NCBI GenBank assembly: GCA_024663395.1
Contig: JANFAH010000063.1
Span: forward strand, 186,001 to 250,000
Source: Pisolithus tinctorius
Taxonomy: Eukaryota > Basidiomycota > Agaricomycetes > Boletales > Pisolithaceae
Direction of reading: 5' to 3'
DNA: 64,000 bases
In this document: piece after piece, positions 11,809 through 22,739 of the stretch
How positions within the stretch are numbered: position 1 is the first letter of the stretch
Layout: every line of letters begins with the position of its first letter
Made by a program: the position numbers and the translations under genes
Notes under the pieces: model-generated
Database searches by the model: none
What the model saw: only the letters and a program-made list of their open reading frames with translations
What the model was told of the DNA's origin: nothing

Positions 11809-12180
11809 GTCTGAGGCATGTGATGGAGGTGAGCCAGAGAAGGCTGATGGGAACATCATGAGAGAGCAGTGGATGGAAAGGAGAGCTCATGTGAAGGAGC
11901 AGGCAGCTGCTCACCACCAACACCTTGTGAAGGAGGCCAAGACCACAATCAAGTATCTCAATGCTGTGGAGAAGCCTCCAAAGATCACTCCAAAGGAGTT
12001 TGGCATCCCCACCAACTGTCTGTCCAAACTCCCCTCCCATGCACCAAAGAATATATTTCATGGTCAGGAATTTGTTGTACATCATACCTATGAGTGAGTG
12101 AACCAGCTCCCCAGCTCCAAGAAATGATTCATGCAGCAACTTGCATGCCTTGCTATCTATGAACATGCCATTGTCTACTT
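11809..12180 (+). pseudogene. Unidentified relic, part upstream of Tc1 copy 1
   Basis: The frame 11,807-12,097 encodes a charged, helix-prone segment (REQWMERRAHVKEQAAAHHQ) and then KITPKEFGIPTNCLSKLP. The stretch runs into the TA where the Tc1 element at 12,182 inserted and seems to resume at 13,800. The family is not recognised. Confidence 0.35.
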
Positions 12181-12181
12181 A

Positions 12182-13797
12182 CAGTGACTTCTAAAATTGA
12201 TTCAATGTTTGCACATTTTGGGTTGTTTGTTGAATTTATCAAGAACAAAGACAAATAAGACCAAAGTGTAAGTTGATGACATAAGCCATTTGCACAGGAC
12301 TATCCATCAAAAAAAGAATTATGTAATCTGAATTAGTATCCATAAAGGTATATACAATTTAAATTGCCATGTCATTGAATCAATTTTGGAAGTGTGTATC
12401 AGAGATATAGAAACTGATAATTTTAATACTTTGTATGACCTTCCTTGGCTTTTATCACTGCTTGGACCTTTCTAGGCATACTTTCAATTAAATTCTGACA
12501 CACCCCTGGGTCTATATTATTCCACACCACTGCCACTCTCTCCCAAACCTCCCAAACTCCCTTTGGCTGTGTTGAATACTTGTTGAGCTCCTGTTTGATG
12601 TGATTCCAGAGGTGTTCAATGGGGTTCATATCTGGAGACTGTGGAGGCCAGTCTAGAGCATTGATATTATTGTCCTCCAACCACTTCTTGGCCTTTTTGG
12701 AGGTATGTTTTGGGCCATTGTCCTGTTGAAAGATAACATCCTTCAAAGGAATTCCAGAATCTCCCAAGCTAGGAAGCAACTGGCTCTCCAAAATGTCCAC
12801 ATATTGGTTGGAATCCATCCTCCCCTCAATCTCTGCAAGGTCGCCAACACCTTCCCAGCCCATACATCCCCATACCATAATGTTTCCTCCTCCATGCTTG
12901 ACTGTTCCCTGTATCTCTCTCTCAATAAGCCCCTCTGCTGCCTGTTTCCACACCCAAACCTTCCCATCTGACCCAATCCTATTGATTTTGGTCTTGTCTG
13001 ACCAGATAACCCTTCTCCAGTCCTCCACAGTCCATTCTTTGTATTTCAGAGCAAAGGCTAATTGCTTCTTCCTGTGAGTTATAGAAAGGAGTGGTTTTTT
13101 CTTCTTTGTTACAGCCTTGAATGAATGTTTTCTGAGGACCCTTCTGACTGTTTGTGAGGAGACTGGATTGGAGATTATGGAATTGATGCTCTTTGTAACC
13201 TCAACAGCATTGGTGGCCTTGCCTGTGGTGATTTGTGTAATAATAGCATGCTGAGAGGTAGATGAAAGCTTAGCAGGATGTCCAGAAGAAGTTGTCAATC
13301 AGGAAGAAGGTTCTTGAGACCCTGGAGACTGTAGGCTGGCTGATACCCAGCCTGGAGGCAATAGTGCAAGTAGAATGACCATTACAGGCCAGAGAAATGA
13401 TGTTTGCCTTCTGAGCAGAGGAGATGGGGTGCATAGTATAGTTAGGAAGCATTGACAACATAGACAGTGGTTAAATAGCTTTGACTGAAATGGTTGCTAA
13501 GGAACAATAACCATAGCAACCATCTTTGATGATTTTTGAAATTGTTTTATGTGGTATTGGTTGGATTCTGATGGATCCAATACATAGTTACAAAATTGAT
13601 TCAATGACATGGTGATTTAAATCAAGTATATTGCCATGGATACTAATTCAAATTACATAATCTTTTTTTTGATGGATCGCCCTGTGCAAATGGTTTATGT
13701 CATCAACTTACACTTTGGTCTTATTTGTCTTTGTTCCTGATCAATTCAACAAACAACCCAAAATGTACAAACATTGAATCAATTTTGGAAGTCACTG
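12182..13797 (-). mobile_element. Tc1/mariner element, copy 1, near complete
   Basis: A 1,616-bp element is flanked by TA on both sides (12,180-12,181 and 13,798-13,799). The terminal inverted repeats are about 220 bp (12,182 to about 12,401 and about 13,577 to 13,797) and begin CAGTGACTTC. Each repeat also carries an inverted copy of its own outer site at its inner edge, near 12,395 and 13,580. A single transposase gene on the minus strand fills the interior. The insertion lies inside an older relic gene, so the nesting order is clear. Confidence 0.92.
12423..13461 (-). pseudogene. Tc1 transposase (DD34E), one frameshift
   Basis: Reading starts at 13,461 (MLSMLPNY) with an N-terminal helix-turn-helix (SRLGISQPTVSRV). 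It shifts frame near 13,285 and then runs 291 codons to the stop at 12,423. The catalytic triad is visible: WSDKTKIN, FQQDNGPKH and NPIEHLWN, the last two 34 residues apart as in Tc1. The intact length would be about 340 aa, normal for the family, so one indel is the only clear defect. It would cut and paste the element at TA sites if functional. Related copies lie at 15,885-16,908 and, as a half copy, inside 39,719-41,305. Confidence 0.9.
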
Positions 13798-13799
13798 TA

Positions 13800-15480
13800 T
13801 ATTGTCTGCAGCTGCTCTTTGACATTGTGTCAGGCACACTACTTCTATGGTGAATGTTTGAGGACTGTGTTGAAGAGTATCTCATCACCCCTGGTGCATC
13901 TCAGCTGCACCAGAGCTGCCTCACCATTGCTCTTGCCAAATCTGCTGCCTCAGGTGCACCTGCCCCTCACCTTGTTTGGCCTGATGGCCTCTCCATTAAC
14001 TGTGATGGTCTCACATTCCCAGAGTTCTCTGTCAAACACCAGCTCAGCAAGATTTGCATCAAAGAATTGAAGATGTGACAGGAGACTGAACTTCAATGCA
14101 TCATTGATACCATCCAGAACATGTCAATTTTGGGATGCAATCTCACTGGCACTGTGAAGGTATGCAAACATCCAAAGCTCAACCCAGACATGTCCAAGGT
14201 GATGTTGGGTCTGGTACAGGTGCATCTACAATTCTATTCATGGATCATACAAAGTCATGATCCATATTCATCAAGTGCCTTGATTGTAATGTGCTGGAGC
14301 AGCAACAACAATGTTGTACCAATGCAGGACATGATCTCAGCAATGTGATGACTTGACTCAGATTCTCCTTCCATGATGGCATGACCCACTCTGGCACATC
14401 CAACTTGAACCTGCAACCAAGAGACATTGCATCCCTCATCTGTACTCAATCATTGCAGCAGATTGAGCTGGAGAAGTTGATGGATTCATTTCACCAAAAT
14501 TGCAAGGGGCCTGTTGCTGATCTTGATTGCATGGATACTGAAGGTGAGCAATTGTCCATCAGCATTTACTACTCATCATGCTCATTGCATCCCACCAGTC
14601 ACACTCCACAAGTCCAAAACCATGCTTAAAGATGATGAGACCATGTCTGGACATGGTATGAAGAATTCTTGCAATATGATTGATCCTAAGGACAGTGGCA
14701 AGTGTTCAATCAGTGGAGAATCAGAGGCAAATGGTCATACAGGGGGAGGTGAGTCCCTTTTCATCTGTTCTTCCATATTGTGCAAATGTTTGCTGTCCAC
14801 ATTTGCACATTCTGTGGCAAATCAAACACAGGTTGTGGCTTGGAATTGCACAATCAATCACAACACCATGATGTTACATTGTCCATTTTCACACAATCAT
14901 TGTATATCTGCATTTGCATTGTTTTCATTCTGCTCTCATACCATAGCACCATTGTGGTTAGGCTATGATTTTCCATTCCTTTCCCTAACCCCCCAATCAT
15001 TCTGATGCATATCTCAACAGATTCCTCAGACTCCAATGGGTCTGATGCTAGGCCAGCCTCACAGCAGGTAATGCCTGTTGATGACACCCCCATCCCCCTC
15101 TCCATCATTGACAGTGTCAGGCATGTCACCATAATGTCAATGCCATCCACTTCTGCACTGATATCCAACTCAAGGTCTGTGCTTCCATTCTAATCATCAT
15201 CCCACCTCACCCCCTCTCAGCAATGATGACATTACCTCCAAATCAGAGGGCAAGAAACAATCCAGATCCAACACTGCTCTCAATTCATCCCCAGAGTCCC
15301 ATTGCACCTGTGAGTCTCATCCATTCATCACCATCTTTGCATTCTCACCCCACTCATCCACCCAGGTGCATCTGCTCAATCAAATTCCTTCACACCATCC
15401 AGAAAGGCTCATGTCAATCCATCCTCATCCAAGACTCCAGCTGCATTGAAATCATTGCACCCCATCAATGAAGGTCTTGC
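13800..15480 (+). pseudogene. Unidentified relic, part downstream of Tc1 copy 1
   Basis: Pieces at 13,854-14,078 (containing SINCDGLTFPEFSVKHQLSK), 14,121-14,348, 14,381-14,629 and 14,655-15,190 appear to be exons of one old gene. GTAAGT- or GTGAGT-like joins occur, for example after 14,544, and stops are frequent. The tail (15,010-15,470) is Ser/Pro-rich. This probably continues the relic at 11,809-12,180. No domain is recognised. Confidence 0.35.
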
Positions 15481-15524
15481 AGACAGCATGATGTGATGTC
15501 ATATCTCATTACTACTTTCATCTA

Positions 15525-17138
15525 CAGTGGCTCAAAAAACTGTCTGCATGTTTGTATGTTGTGCATTAGTTATGACTAAACACAATAACCCCTAACCCTA
15601 GCCCTAAACCATGAGTGTATGAATTAAGGTACTTACTCTTGGCTTTCTATTGGTCCATGAATCAAGTGATTTGGATAGGAATTGATAGAATAGCAGCCAT
15701 TTGAAAATGACATGTCATGCAGACAGTTTTTTGACTTAAATTTTTGATTATATATATTGACCCTGGCATGCTGTTATATTGTTACATACATCCATCAAGG
15801 GTTCTATTATGTTACCTTTATGTAATGAGTATGATCCAACATATATAAACCCCACCACCCTCTGCTCATTTTCTCATCATCACCATGAAGTCCATTTCCA
15901 CCTCTCAAAGACAAAACATCATCTCTCTTGCCTCTCTTGGCCTGTCCACTAGGAAGATTGCCTCACAGACTGGTCTAGGGAAGTCTACAGCATCCCAGGT
16001 TCTTCAGGAAATCCAACCAGAGAGGTCTAGGCCTCATGGTGGTCACCCTTCCAAGCTTTCCCCTACCAACAGGAGAGCTATTGTTCAGCAAATCCTTACT
16101 GGCAAGGCCAAAAATGCTGTTCAAGCCACTCATTCCATCAACTCTATTGTTGATAGTCCTGTTTCTTCTCAGACAGTGAGAAATACCCTCAAAGAAGCCT
16201 CATTGAAGGCTGTGGTGAAGAAGAAAAAGCCATTGCTTTCTACTGGTCACAAGAAGAAGAGGTTAGCCTTTGCTCTTAAGTATCAGCATTGGACTGTGGA
16301 GGACTGGAAGAGAGTTATATGGTCAGATGAGACCAAAATCAACAGGATTGGGTCAGATGGACAAGAGTATGTAGTATGTGTGGAAAAAGAAGGGTGAAGG
16401 GCTTATTTCCAGAGAGGTCAAAGGTACAGTCAAGTTTGCAGGTGGTTCACTCATGGTTTAGGGATGTATAGGGTGGAATGGTGTTGGGGTCTTGAGTGAG
16501 GTTGAGGGAAGGATGGATGCTGAACAGCATGTGGCCCTTTTGCAGGAAGGGTTGGTTCAAAGCATGGAGGAATCCAGAATTCCAGAAGATGACATTATCT
16601 TTCAACAAGATAATGACCCCAAGCATACCTCTAGAAGAGCCCAGAAATGGTTTGAAAAGCAGGATATCAAGCTTCTAGACTGGCCTGCACAATCTCCAGA
16701 CCTCAGCCCAATTGAACACACTTGGAATCACCTCAAAAGATCTCTCTTAGGTTATGAGAGTGCTCCTACAGGAGTTCATCAATTATGGGAAAGGGTGGTA
16801 GTAGAGTGCAGGAAAATATTTGTGGAAGAGTGTCAAAAATGGATAGAAAGCATGCCTAGAAGGGTTGAAGCAGTTATCAAGGCCAAAGGAGCTCATACCA
16901 AGTACTAGATAGTTGGATTTTTATAAAGTCAAAAAACTGTCTACATGACATGACATATTCAAATGGTTGCTATTATATCAATTCCTATCCAAATCACTTA
17001 ATTCTTGGACACATAGGAAGCCAAGAGTAAGTACTTCATTTCATACACTCATGGTTTAGGGCTAGGGTTAGGGGTTATTGTGTTTAGTCATAACTAGTGT
17101 AAAACATGCAAACATGTGGACAGTTTTTGTAGCCACTG
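15525..17138 (+). mobile_element. Tc1/mariner element, copy 2, near complete
   Basis: A 1,614-bp element is flanked by TA at 15,523-15,524 and 17,139-17,140. Its terminal inverted repeats of about 210 bp start CAGTGGCTCAAAAA on the left and end with the inverse on the right (AGCCACTG). The inner edge of each repeat holds an inverted copy of the outer AAAAAACTGTCTGCATG site (near 15,715-15,735 and 16,930-16,950). Both repeats contain CCCTAACCCTAGCCCTAAACC-like telomere-type sequence. One transposase gene lies inside. Confidence 0.92.
15885..16908 (+). pseudogene. Tc1 transposase (DD34E), frameshift and stop
   Basis: It starts MKSISTSQRQNI with the N-terminal helix-turn-helix (RKIASQTGLGKSTAS). 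The first catalytic Asp is in WSDETKIN. A frameshift near 16,370 follows, and a TAG near 16,459 replaces the Trp of the expected LMVWGC motif. The frame 16,492-16,908 continues with FQQDNDPKHTS and SPIEHTWN (34-residue spacing) and ends KAKGAHTKY. About 340 aa when whole. It is clearly related to copy 1 but not identical, with different terminal repeats, so these are two Tc1 subfamilies. Confidence 0.9.
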
Positions 17139-17285
17139 TACATGGGTTGAGCCCCTTTTACCCTTTGCTATGAATCAGAGAGGGGACTGTGTGTGGCATG
17201 ACTACACTTGTGCATTGATGGACAATGAACAATGCCTTACACAGTCCAGGCTGGCTAGAGTCATGGTGAGTTTAAGCAATGCCCT

Positions 17286-17650
17286 GTGCTAATAATCTCC
17301 TCCCTGCCCCAGAGGGTCTGGGGCCAGGAATCAACCCCACACATGGAAGGTGGGCATCACCCAGGGAATCAACTGGGGGGGCAGTCTGACCACACTGCCC
17401 AGGTGGCTGCACAGCTGCTGGCATCAATCACATGTATGGATGGAATCAACCTCACAGCCACCAGCATCAACCCCTTTTATGGAAGGCAGGCATTGCCCAG
17501 GGAATCAACTGGGGTGCCCAGCTTGTCAACAATTTGGGCAGTCTGACTGCATTGCCTGGGGCCCCCACCACACAGCCACCAGCATCAACCCCTTATATGG
17601 AAGGTGGGAATTGCCCAGGGAATCAACTGGGGTGCCCAGCTCATCAGGCA
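17286..17650. repeat. Tandem repeat, about 120 bp unit
   Basis: Three copies contain ATGGAAGG(T/C)GGG, then (A/T)TGCCCAGGGAATCAACTGGGG, with a CACAGCCACCAGCATCAACC spacer. The overlapping 132-aa and 106-aa frames are repeat products. Confidence 0.75.
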
Positions 17651-18040
17651 TCTGTGATGCCCTTACTCACACAGAATCATGTCATGGGTTTGACTCAGAC
17701 CCTTGCCTGTGTGTACAAGTGTCCACAATGCCCTTGCATACACACTGAGTGATGTCATGGGCTTTGACATCCCATACCTGTGTGTATGGGGGTCTGCAAC
17801 ACCCTTGGTCACACACTGCTGTGTTTTTGTTCACATAGTTAGGGGGCAAAAAATATCACCCTGCATGAGGGTGCCCTGGATGCCCTTGTGCCAACATTCC
17901 ACTGATATGTTTTCACCATTCCAAGCCCAGAGCTCCTCTGGGTCAAACTGGACCAATCTCTGTCTTCCTCTAGGAGTCCCCTTCTCTCCTAGATTTCACA
18001 TTCACTACCTAACCTAAAGCATCACATCTCTTTGTCCCTC
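17651..18040. repeat. Dispersed repeat, second copy of 507-713 type
   Basis: It matches the block at 507-713 in word order (CTTGCCTGTGTGTAC, TCACACACTG, CCCTGCATGAGGG). No function is seen. Confidence 0.5.
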
Positions 18041-18507
18041 TCTTCAAGAATGATACCAACTCTGGTCAGGAGCATCAACCAAAACACCAGTGTATCAAGG
18101 CAAGTGACCTGTCACTAATGGTTGTGGGGCATGCCCACAACTGTGGGGTGCACACATGAGCCAGTCCAACTCTGGACAGGTATGACAACCAAAATGCCAG
18201 TGTATGTACCCAAGATAATTGACCAGTCACCTATTTTTTTGTGGGGCATGCCCACAACCATTGGGTGCACACCCAAGCCAGTATGGCTTACTTAACTGAT
18301 TACATAAGCAATAAATAGCACTACTTTCACATAGTTCATTGATTGATTATTTAATATCCAAATATGGAAGTCGCAGTATTATATAATCAACAAACAAGTA
18401 TATACCAAGGTCAGATTGGTGGCTGATAACTATAACTTTTGCATCTTGAACTTGAACCACTGCCTACTGCATTGGGATTAAGTACAAACAGATACAAACA
18501 AAAAATC
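18041..18507 (+). repeat. Direct repeat leader shared with 35.26-35.67 kb
   Basis: From ACTCTGGTCAGGAGCATCAACC onward this closely matches 35,270-35,670, including two AATAAGTGAC palindromes and AAATATGGAAGT(C/G). It forms the 5' flank of the multi-exon relic that starts at 18,508, so the flank and 5' exons were duplicated together. Confidence 0.75.
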
Positions 18508-20030
18508 ATGTCCAGCACCAGCCAAAATCAGACCAAGGTAAGCCAAAGTCATTGGAAAAATAAGTGACTAGTTGCTTATTTCTCTCCCCCTGCCTGCAGA
18601 CCAACAACAACAGCAGCAAGTCTGGAAAAAGGACTGCTGTGCCCCAGGTAAGTTGTGCCATGCCTCATGCCCAGGACACCACACTGACTTGCATGTGTAT
18701 CATGTCATGTCACAGCTTTCCCAGCCCCCCAGACCCACTGTAAGTGACATGGAACCTCTGACAAGTGACCAGTTGCTTATTCTGACCTTCTTCTTTTCAG
18801 GGTGTCTCTGCTGGAACAGATGTGGCTGCAGCCATCAATCTTTCACTTGCCTGGTCTACTGCTGCCCACAAAAGGTTAGCAGCAAGGAAGGAGTCAAAGG
18901 TAAGTTTTCTCTCTCTCTCTCTCCTCCCACAAGCGACTGGTCACTTATTCCCATCAACACCCATAGGCAATGCATCCAAGGGCCAAGAGGGCAGAAAGAT
19001 GGATGTTGAACAGGTAAGTTCACATCACCCATAAACAAGTGACCAATTGCTTATCCTTGTCAACACCCATAGGCAACTGCACCTGAGGGTGAAGAGGGGG
19101 GAGAGATGGACATCAAACAGGTAAGTTCACATCACCAATAAATAAGTGGCTGATTGCTAATTCTTGTCAACACCAATAGGTGACTGTGTCTGAGGGCCAA
19201 GAGGAGATGGACATCAAACACATAAGTTTCCATTACTCAAACATAAGTGGCCAGTGGCTTATCCTTGTCAATGCTCACAGCCAAGTGCCTCTGAGGCTCT
19301 ACAGGGTGGAGGAGATGTGGCAATGGAGGTGGAACAGGTAAGTTGGCATCATCCAAAAATAAGCAACCAGTCACTTATCATTTTTGACTATTGCAGAAAA
19401 GTGGTAGCAAGAAGAGCCCCAAGAAAAATTCCAAGGTAGGTTATGGTACACACAAGGCATGTGCATGTCACTAACAATTGATATCAATGTAGAAACATGG
19501 ACACCAGGATGAAGTGGAGGACACAGCAGGAACAGAAACTGGAGGGGTCTCAGAGGCAGTGGTAAAGCACTCACTGTTGACTTGGATTCCATGGTGGTTG
19601 CTGACACGACATGATTTCAAGTCACAAAGCAAGCATCAGAAGAAATCCCATAAGGATCCACCAGGGCACAGATGGTATGTTATTGGCCCAAATAAGTGAC
19701 TGGTCACCTATTTTTGATTTTGATCCAATAGTCACCACCCAAGGAAATTCCAACCAGAAAGCATGGTCCCAAAGCTTCCAAGGGCAAAGGCAAGGTGACA
19801 ACCAATTCTAGGTCTGTTGATCAGCCACTGATGTATCTGTCTTACACAGGATGGTGGTATCAGTCAAGAGTGGGAGGCCCCCTCAGTTGCAAGTGGGGTA
19901 AGCAGGTCCTGATCTGGCCAGGGGGTCTGATGTCTGATGCCAACCCTCAGAGCAATGTACCAGTGGAAATGGCAGAGAAAGCAACAGTGTATCAGCACAA
20001 GGCAAGTGTGAAGTGACTGAAAATCAGATA
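18508..20030 (+). pseudogene. Multi-exon low-complexity relic with tandem exon array
   Basis: Visible exons: 18,508-18,537 (MSSTSQNQTK), 18,600-18,647, 18,716-18,739, 18,801-18,899 (GVSAGTDVAAAINLS), 18,967-19,013, 19,073-19,120, 19,180-19,221, 19,281-19,337, 19,397-19,435 (KSGSKKSPKKNSK) and 19,493 onward. Four consecutive exons from 18,967 encode variants of EGEEGGEMDIKQ and, with their introns, repeat at 101-107 bp. Most introns carry the AATAAGTGAC palindrome. Defects: a 1-nt deletion in the first array exon and a lost donor at 19,222 (GT to AT). The product would be a basic and acidic low-complexity N-terminal region, perhaps nuclear; no domain is recognised. A partial copy at 35.67-36.06 kb has TTG for the ATG. 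A family A LTR truncates it at 20,141. Confidence 0.55.
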
Positions 20031-20140
20031 TGCATGCTGACCAGGTGACAGACAATATAAAACAGAGAGACAAAGGTGTGTGAGATAGTAAAATGTGATG
20101 GTAGGTATGCCAGAGGTTGACATGCCATCAGAAAATCTTT

Positions 20141-20824
20141 CACTGGTCATTCACTCACTCTGCACCAACTCTGCCCAACTTCTGTCGGTTGTGAACCATC
20201 TCCACTCTGACTGCTGTTGGACTTGTGTTGCTCTCCTACCAGACTGGGCAGACCATTCTCTGAGGAGTCATGTGACCACCCTTCAGACTTCTCCCTGACA
20301 GTGCACAGTCAGGAACTCTGCAGCATGCACACTACATGGTCCAGCACCTGGACTGTTTCCTTTTCTGGACATTCTATGTTACCTGTTCATATGTCCTCCA
20401 TCTACCCTTCATTCATTGTCTAGGAAGTTTTACTTGAAAATTTCTGATTCTCCATATGTCAGTTCTGATTCTGGTTACTGTGCCTCTATAGTAGTATAAA
20501 AGCATGTGTCATACTCCGCCATTCCTCAGTATGAATATCAACTTAGTTCCTACTCCTTCTGTCTCTGTCCTCTGTTTGTTGGAGTTACCTCTGACTCTCT
20601 ATCTGTGCTCTCCCTCTGAAATACAAGGGCTGAGATTGTGCAAGGGGGTAGCACATGAGCTAAACCCAATGCCCTCACTCTGCTCTGCCTTTGCTTTGGT
20701 GGACTTTGTTCCTGCCACCACTCTGCCAGTCAGAGTTCTGTTCTTTTGTGTCAGACTTGCTTCCAAACCACTCTCTAGACCTTGTTTAGCATTGGAGTTG
20801 GTTGGAGTAGGCCCAGACTTGACA
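20141..20824 (+). mobile_element. Family A LTR, 5' truncated
   Basis: It matches the solo LTR at 23,484-24,218 from about its 52nd base to the terminal CAGACTTGACA. The first roughly 50 bp (TGTCATAACC onward) are missing. It contains the shared TAGTATAAAAGCATG promoter-like region near 20,491. Confidence 0.8.
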
Positions 20825-22700
20825 GCATGGGGGATCATTGATGAGTATACAAACATATGGGGAGGTGCATGGGCAGAGGTTATAAAGAAACATAGGGATG
20901 GGAACCTGTGGTGCCTCTGGGCTGTGAATGATGAGATCAGCAGAGGCAAGTGGGAGGACTTGGTGACCCAATATTTCCAACAACTGGCCAGTCTGGCTAC
21001 CATTGCAGTGCAAAACATCACACTCATGGGGACCACCAGTGACAATGACAAGGTCCATGCCAGAGTGCATGCCAAGTTGGAGTGGGTGCACGAGGGGTAC
21101 ATGCTGCAAACAGGCCACCCATCTAGCTTCAAGACATTGCCCATTGGCAACAAGTTGATGTTCAACAACATCCAATAACTCTTTCATGATCCCACTGGCA
21201 TGCCAAGATTGATTTGGTAGATATCAACAAGGAGGTGTGAGTTTTTATGTGCTGGACAAGGAGCAGTCAGTCTGATGCAAAGTTACCTAGGTGGTCTGTT
21301 GGGTGGAACCATTTGTTGCCTTGAATGTCAACAGTTAGGAGACAGAGTATGGCAGGATGCATCATGGTGTGGACCAAGCTCTGAAAAAATCATAGCCATG
21401 GTGAGGACAAGTGACTGGTTGCTTATTCTCTGGCTTTGATGACCAAAATGTTGGCATTCATTGCAGATTGGTGATTTCTTGTGCCAAGAGTGGCCCAACC
21501 TCCTCATGGCACAGAGCTACCTAATGAGGAACAATGTTGATATGAAATCATTTACTTTGGGAAGACTGCCATCATACATTTTATTGGACAAGAAATTCTT
21601 GGAGTGTGTCAAGGCCAACATCAAAGCCTATCAGGAACAAGTGGAAAGCTGGACACAGGTGACATGACCCCTGTCATATCTCCATCCAGCCCCCAATCAG
21701 TCTGTCAACTTTGAGGACCACAAGTTTGACAACCAGAGACAAGTGGCAGAGTGCATCATCAACATGATGCATGTCACAGCATTCCTGACAACCAAGTTCA
21801 AAAGGACAGCACAACTGGTGAAAGCACTGGCACAAATAATACTTGACAAGGAGTGCCATGAACAGCTCTTGGGAACTACAGTGGTGTGAGAGTTGTGTCA
21901 CAAAGTACAGTATCTCTTGCAGTTTTGTGGTGGTGTCCCAAAGGACAGTTGGACATGGTAGGATGGGATACAGGAGCAACCAGAAGTCCAAATGCCCATG
22001 GATGAATTTGAGACCTTGGCACCCATGGAAAATGAGACAACCAACAATTGAGCAGTGTGTATGGCATTGGAGCACTAACTGCACATGAAGAACAAGGCTG
22101 AGCTGGCATTGTGAAGACTTTATTTTCCAAGGGAATTGCAGTGATGAAGAATAGTCAAGTTTCACCTGATCTGTATGATGCTGTGAAGAGATGGCTGGAG
22201 GTGTGGGTGTGGGTCTGAAATAAGCAACTGGTTACTTATTTTTATTTTATTTTACAGCTTGCCATACTAGAGTCAGAGTGACATGTTGCCCAGCTGGCTG
22301 ACACTCTGGATGATGTGGAGGGCATGAAGTTTTCCAACAAAATGTGGGAAACCCACAAAGTCAGGATGCCACCAAGGACAGATGACAATACCACCACAAG
22401 TTGCACAAGTTGCTTGGGTCCACAGGAAGGTATGGGTCTGGACTTGTTTAGAAAAGCTTGCACATTTCTTCATGGTGACCATGAATTTCTGGAGGAGGAA
22501 ATGAACTTGGAAGCAAAAGAAGGGAGGCAATTGAAGAAGGAGATGAGTGAGGTGGAGAAAGCCCATGTATTCCAACCCAGGGGGGCACATATGAAGAAGC
22601 TGAGTGCCAGGGCGGCACAAATCAATCAGAGGAAGAATGCACAGGATAATGATTGCTGTGTAGCAGACTTTGACAGACAGATGGAGGAGTGACAGGCTAC
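20825..22700 (+). pseudogene. Unidentified multi-exon relic, 20.8-22.7 kb
   Basis: Pieces at about 20,830-21,178 (EYTNIWGGAWAEVIKKHRDG), 21,461-21,667 (CQEWPNLLMAQSYLMRNN), 21,690-22,200 and 22,260-22,692 give the trace of one long protein. A charged, coiled-coil-like end (FLEEEMNLEAKEGRQLKKEM) is visible. Introns at about 21,400-21,465 and 22,210-22,257 each hold the AATAAGTGAC palindrome. Many TGA and TAG stops occur. The exon and intron style continues that of 18.5-20.0 kb, so this may be the rest of the same gene with a family A LTR between. No domain is recognised. Confidence 0.4.
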
Positions 22701-22739
22701 CATCACTTCAGACAAAGTCCCTGGGGTTATATGCTGTAG

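Noticed and set aside
11609..12166. 185-codon minus-strand frame
   Set aside because: It spans the border of the LTR-like element and the neighbouring relic, so it cannot be an old gene.
20599..21171. 190-codon minus-strand frame
   Set aside because: It crosses from a family A LTR into a relic of the other strand; no protein similarity seen.
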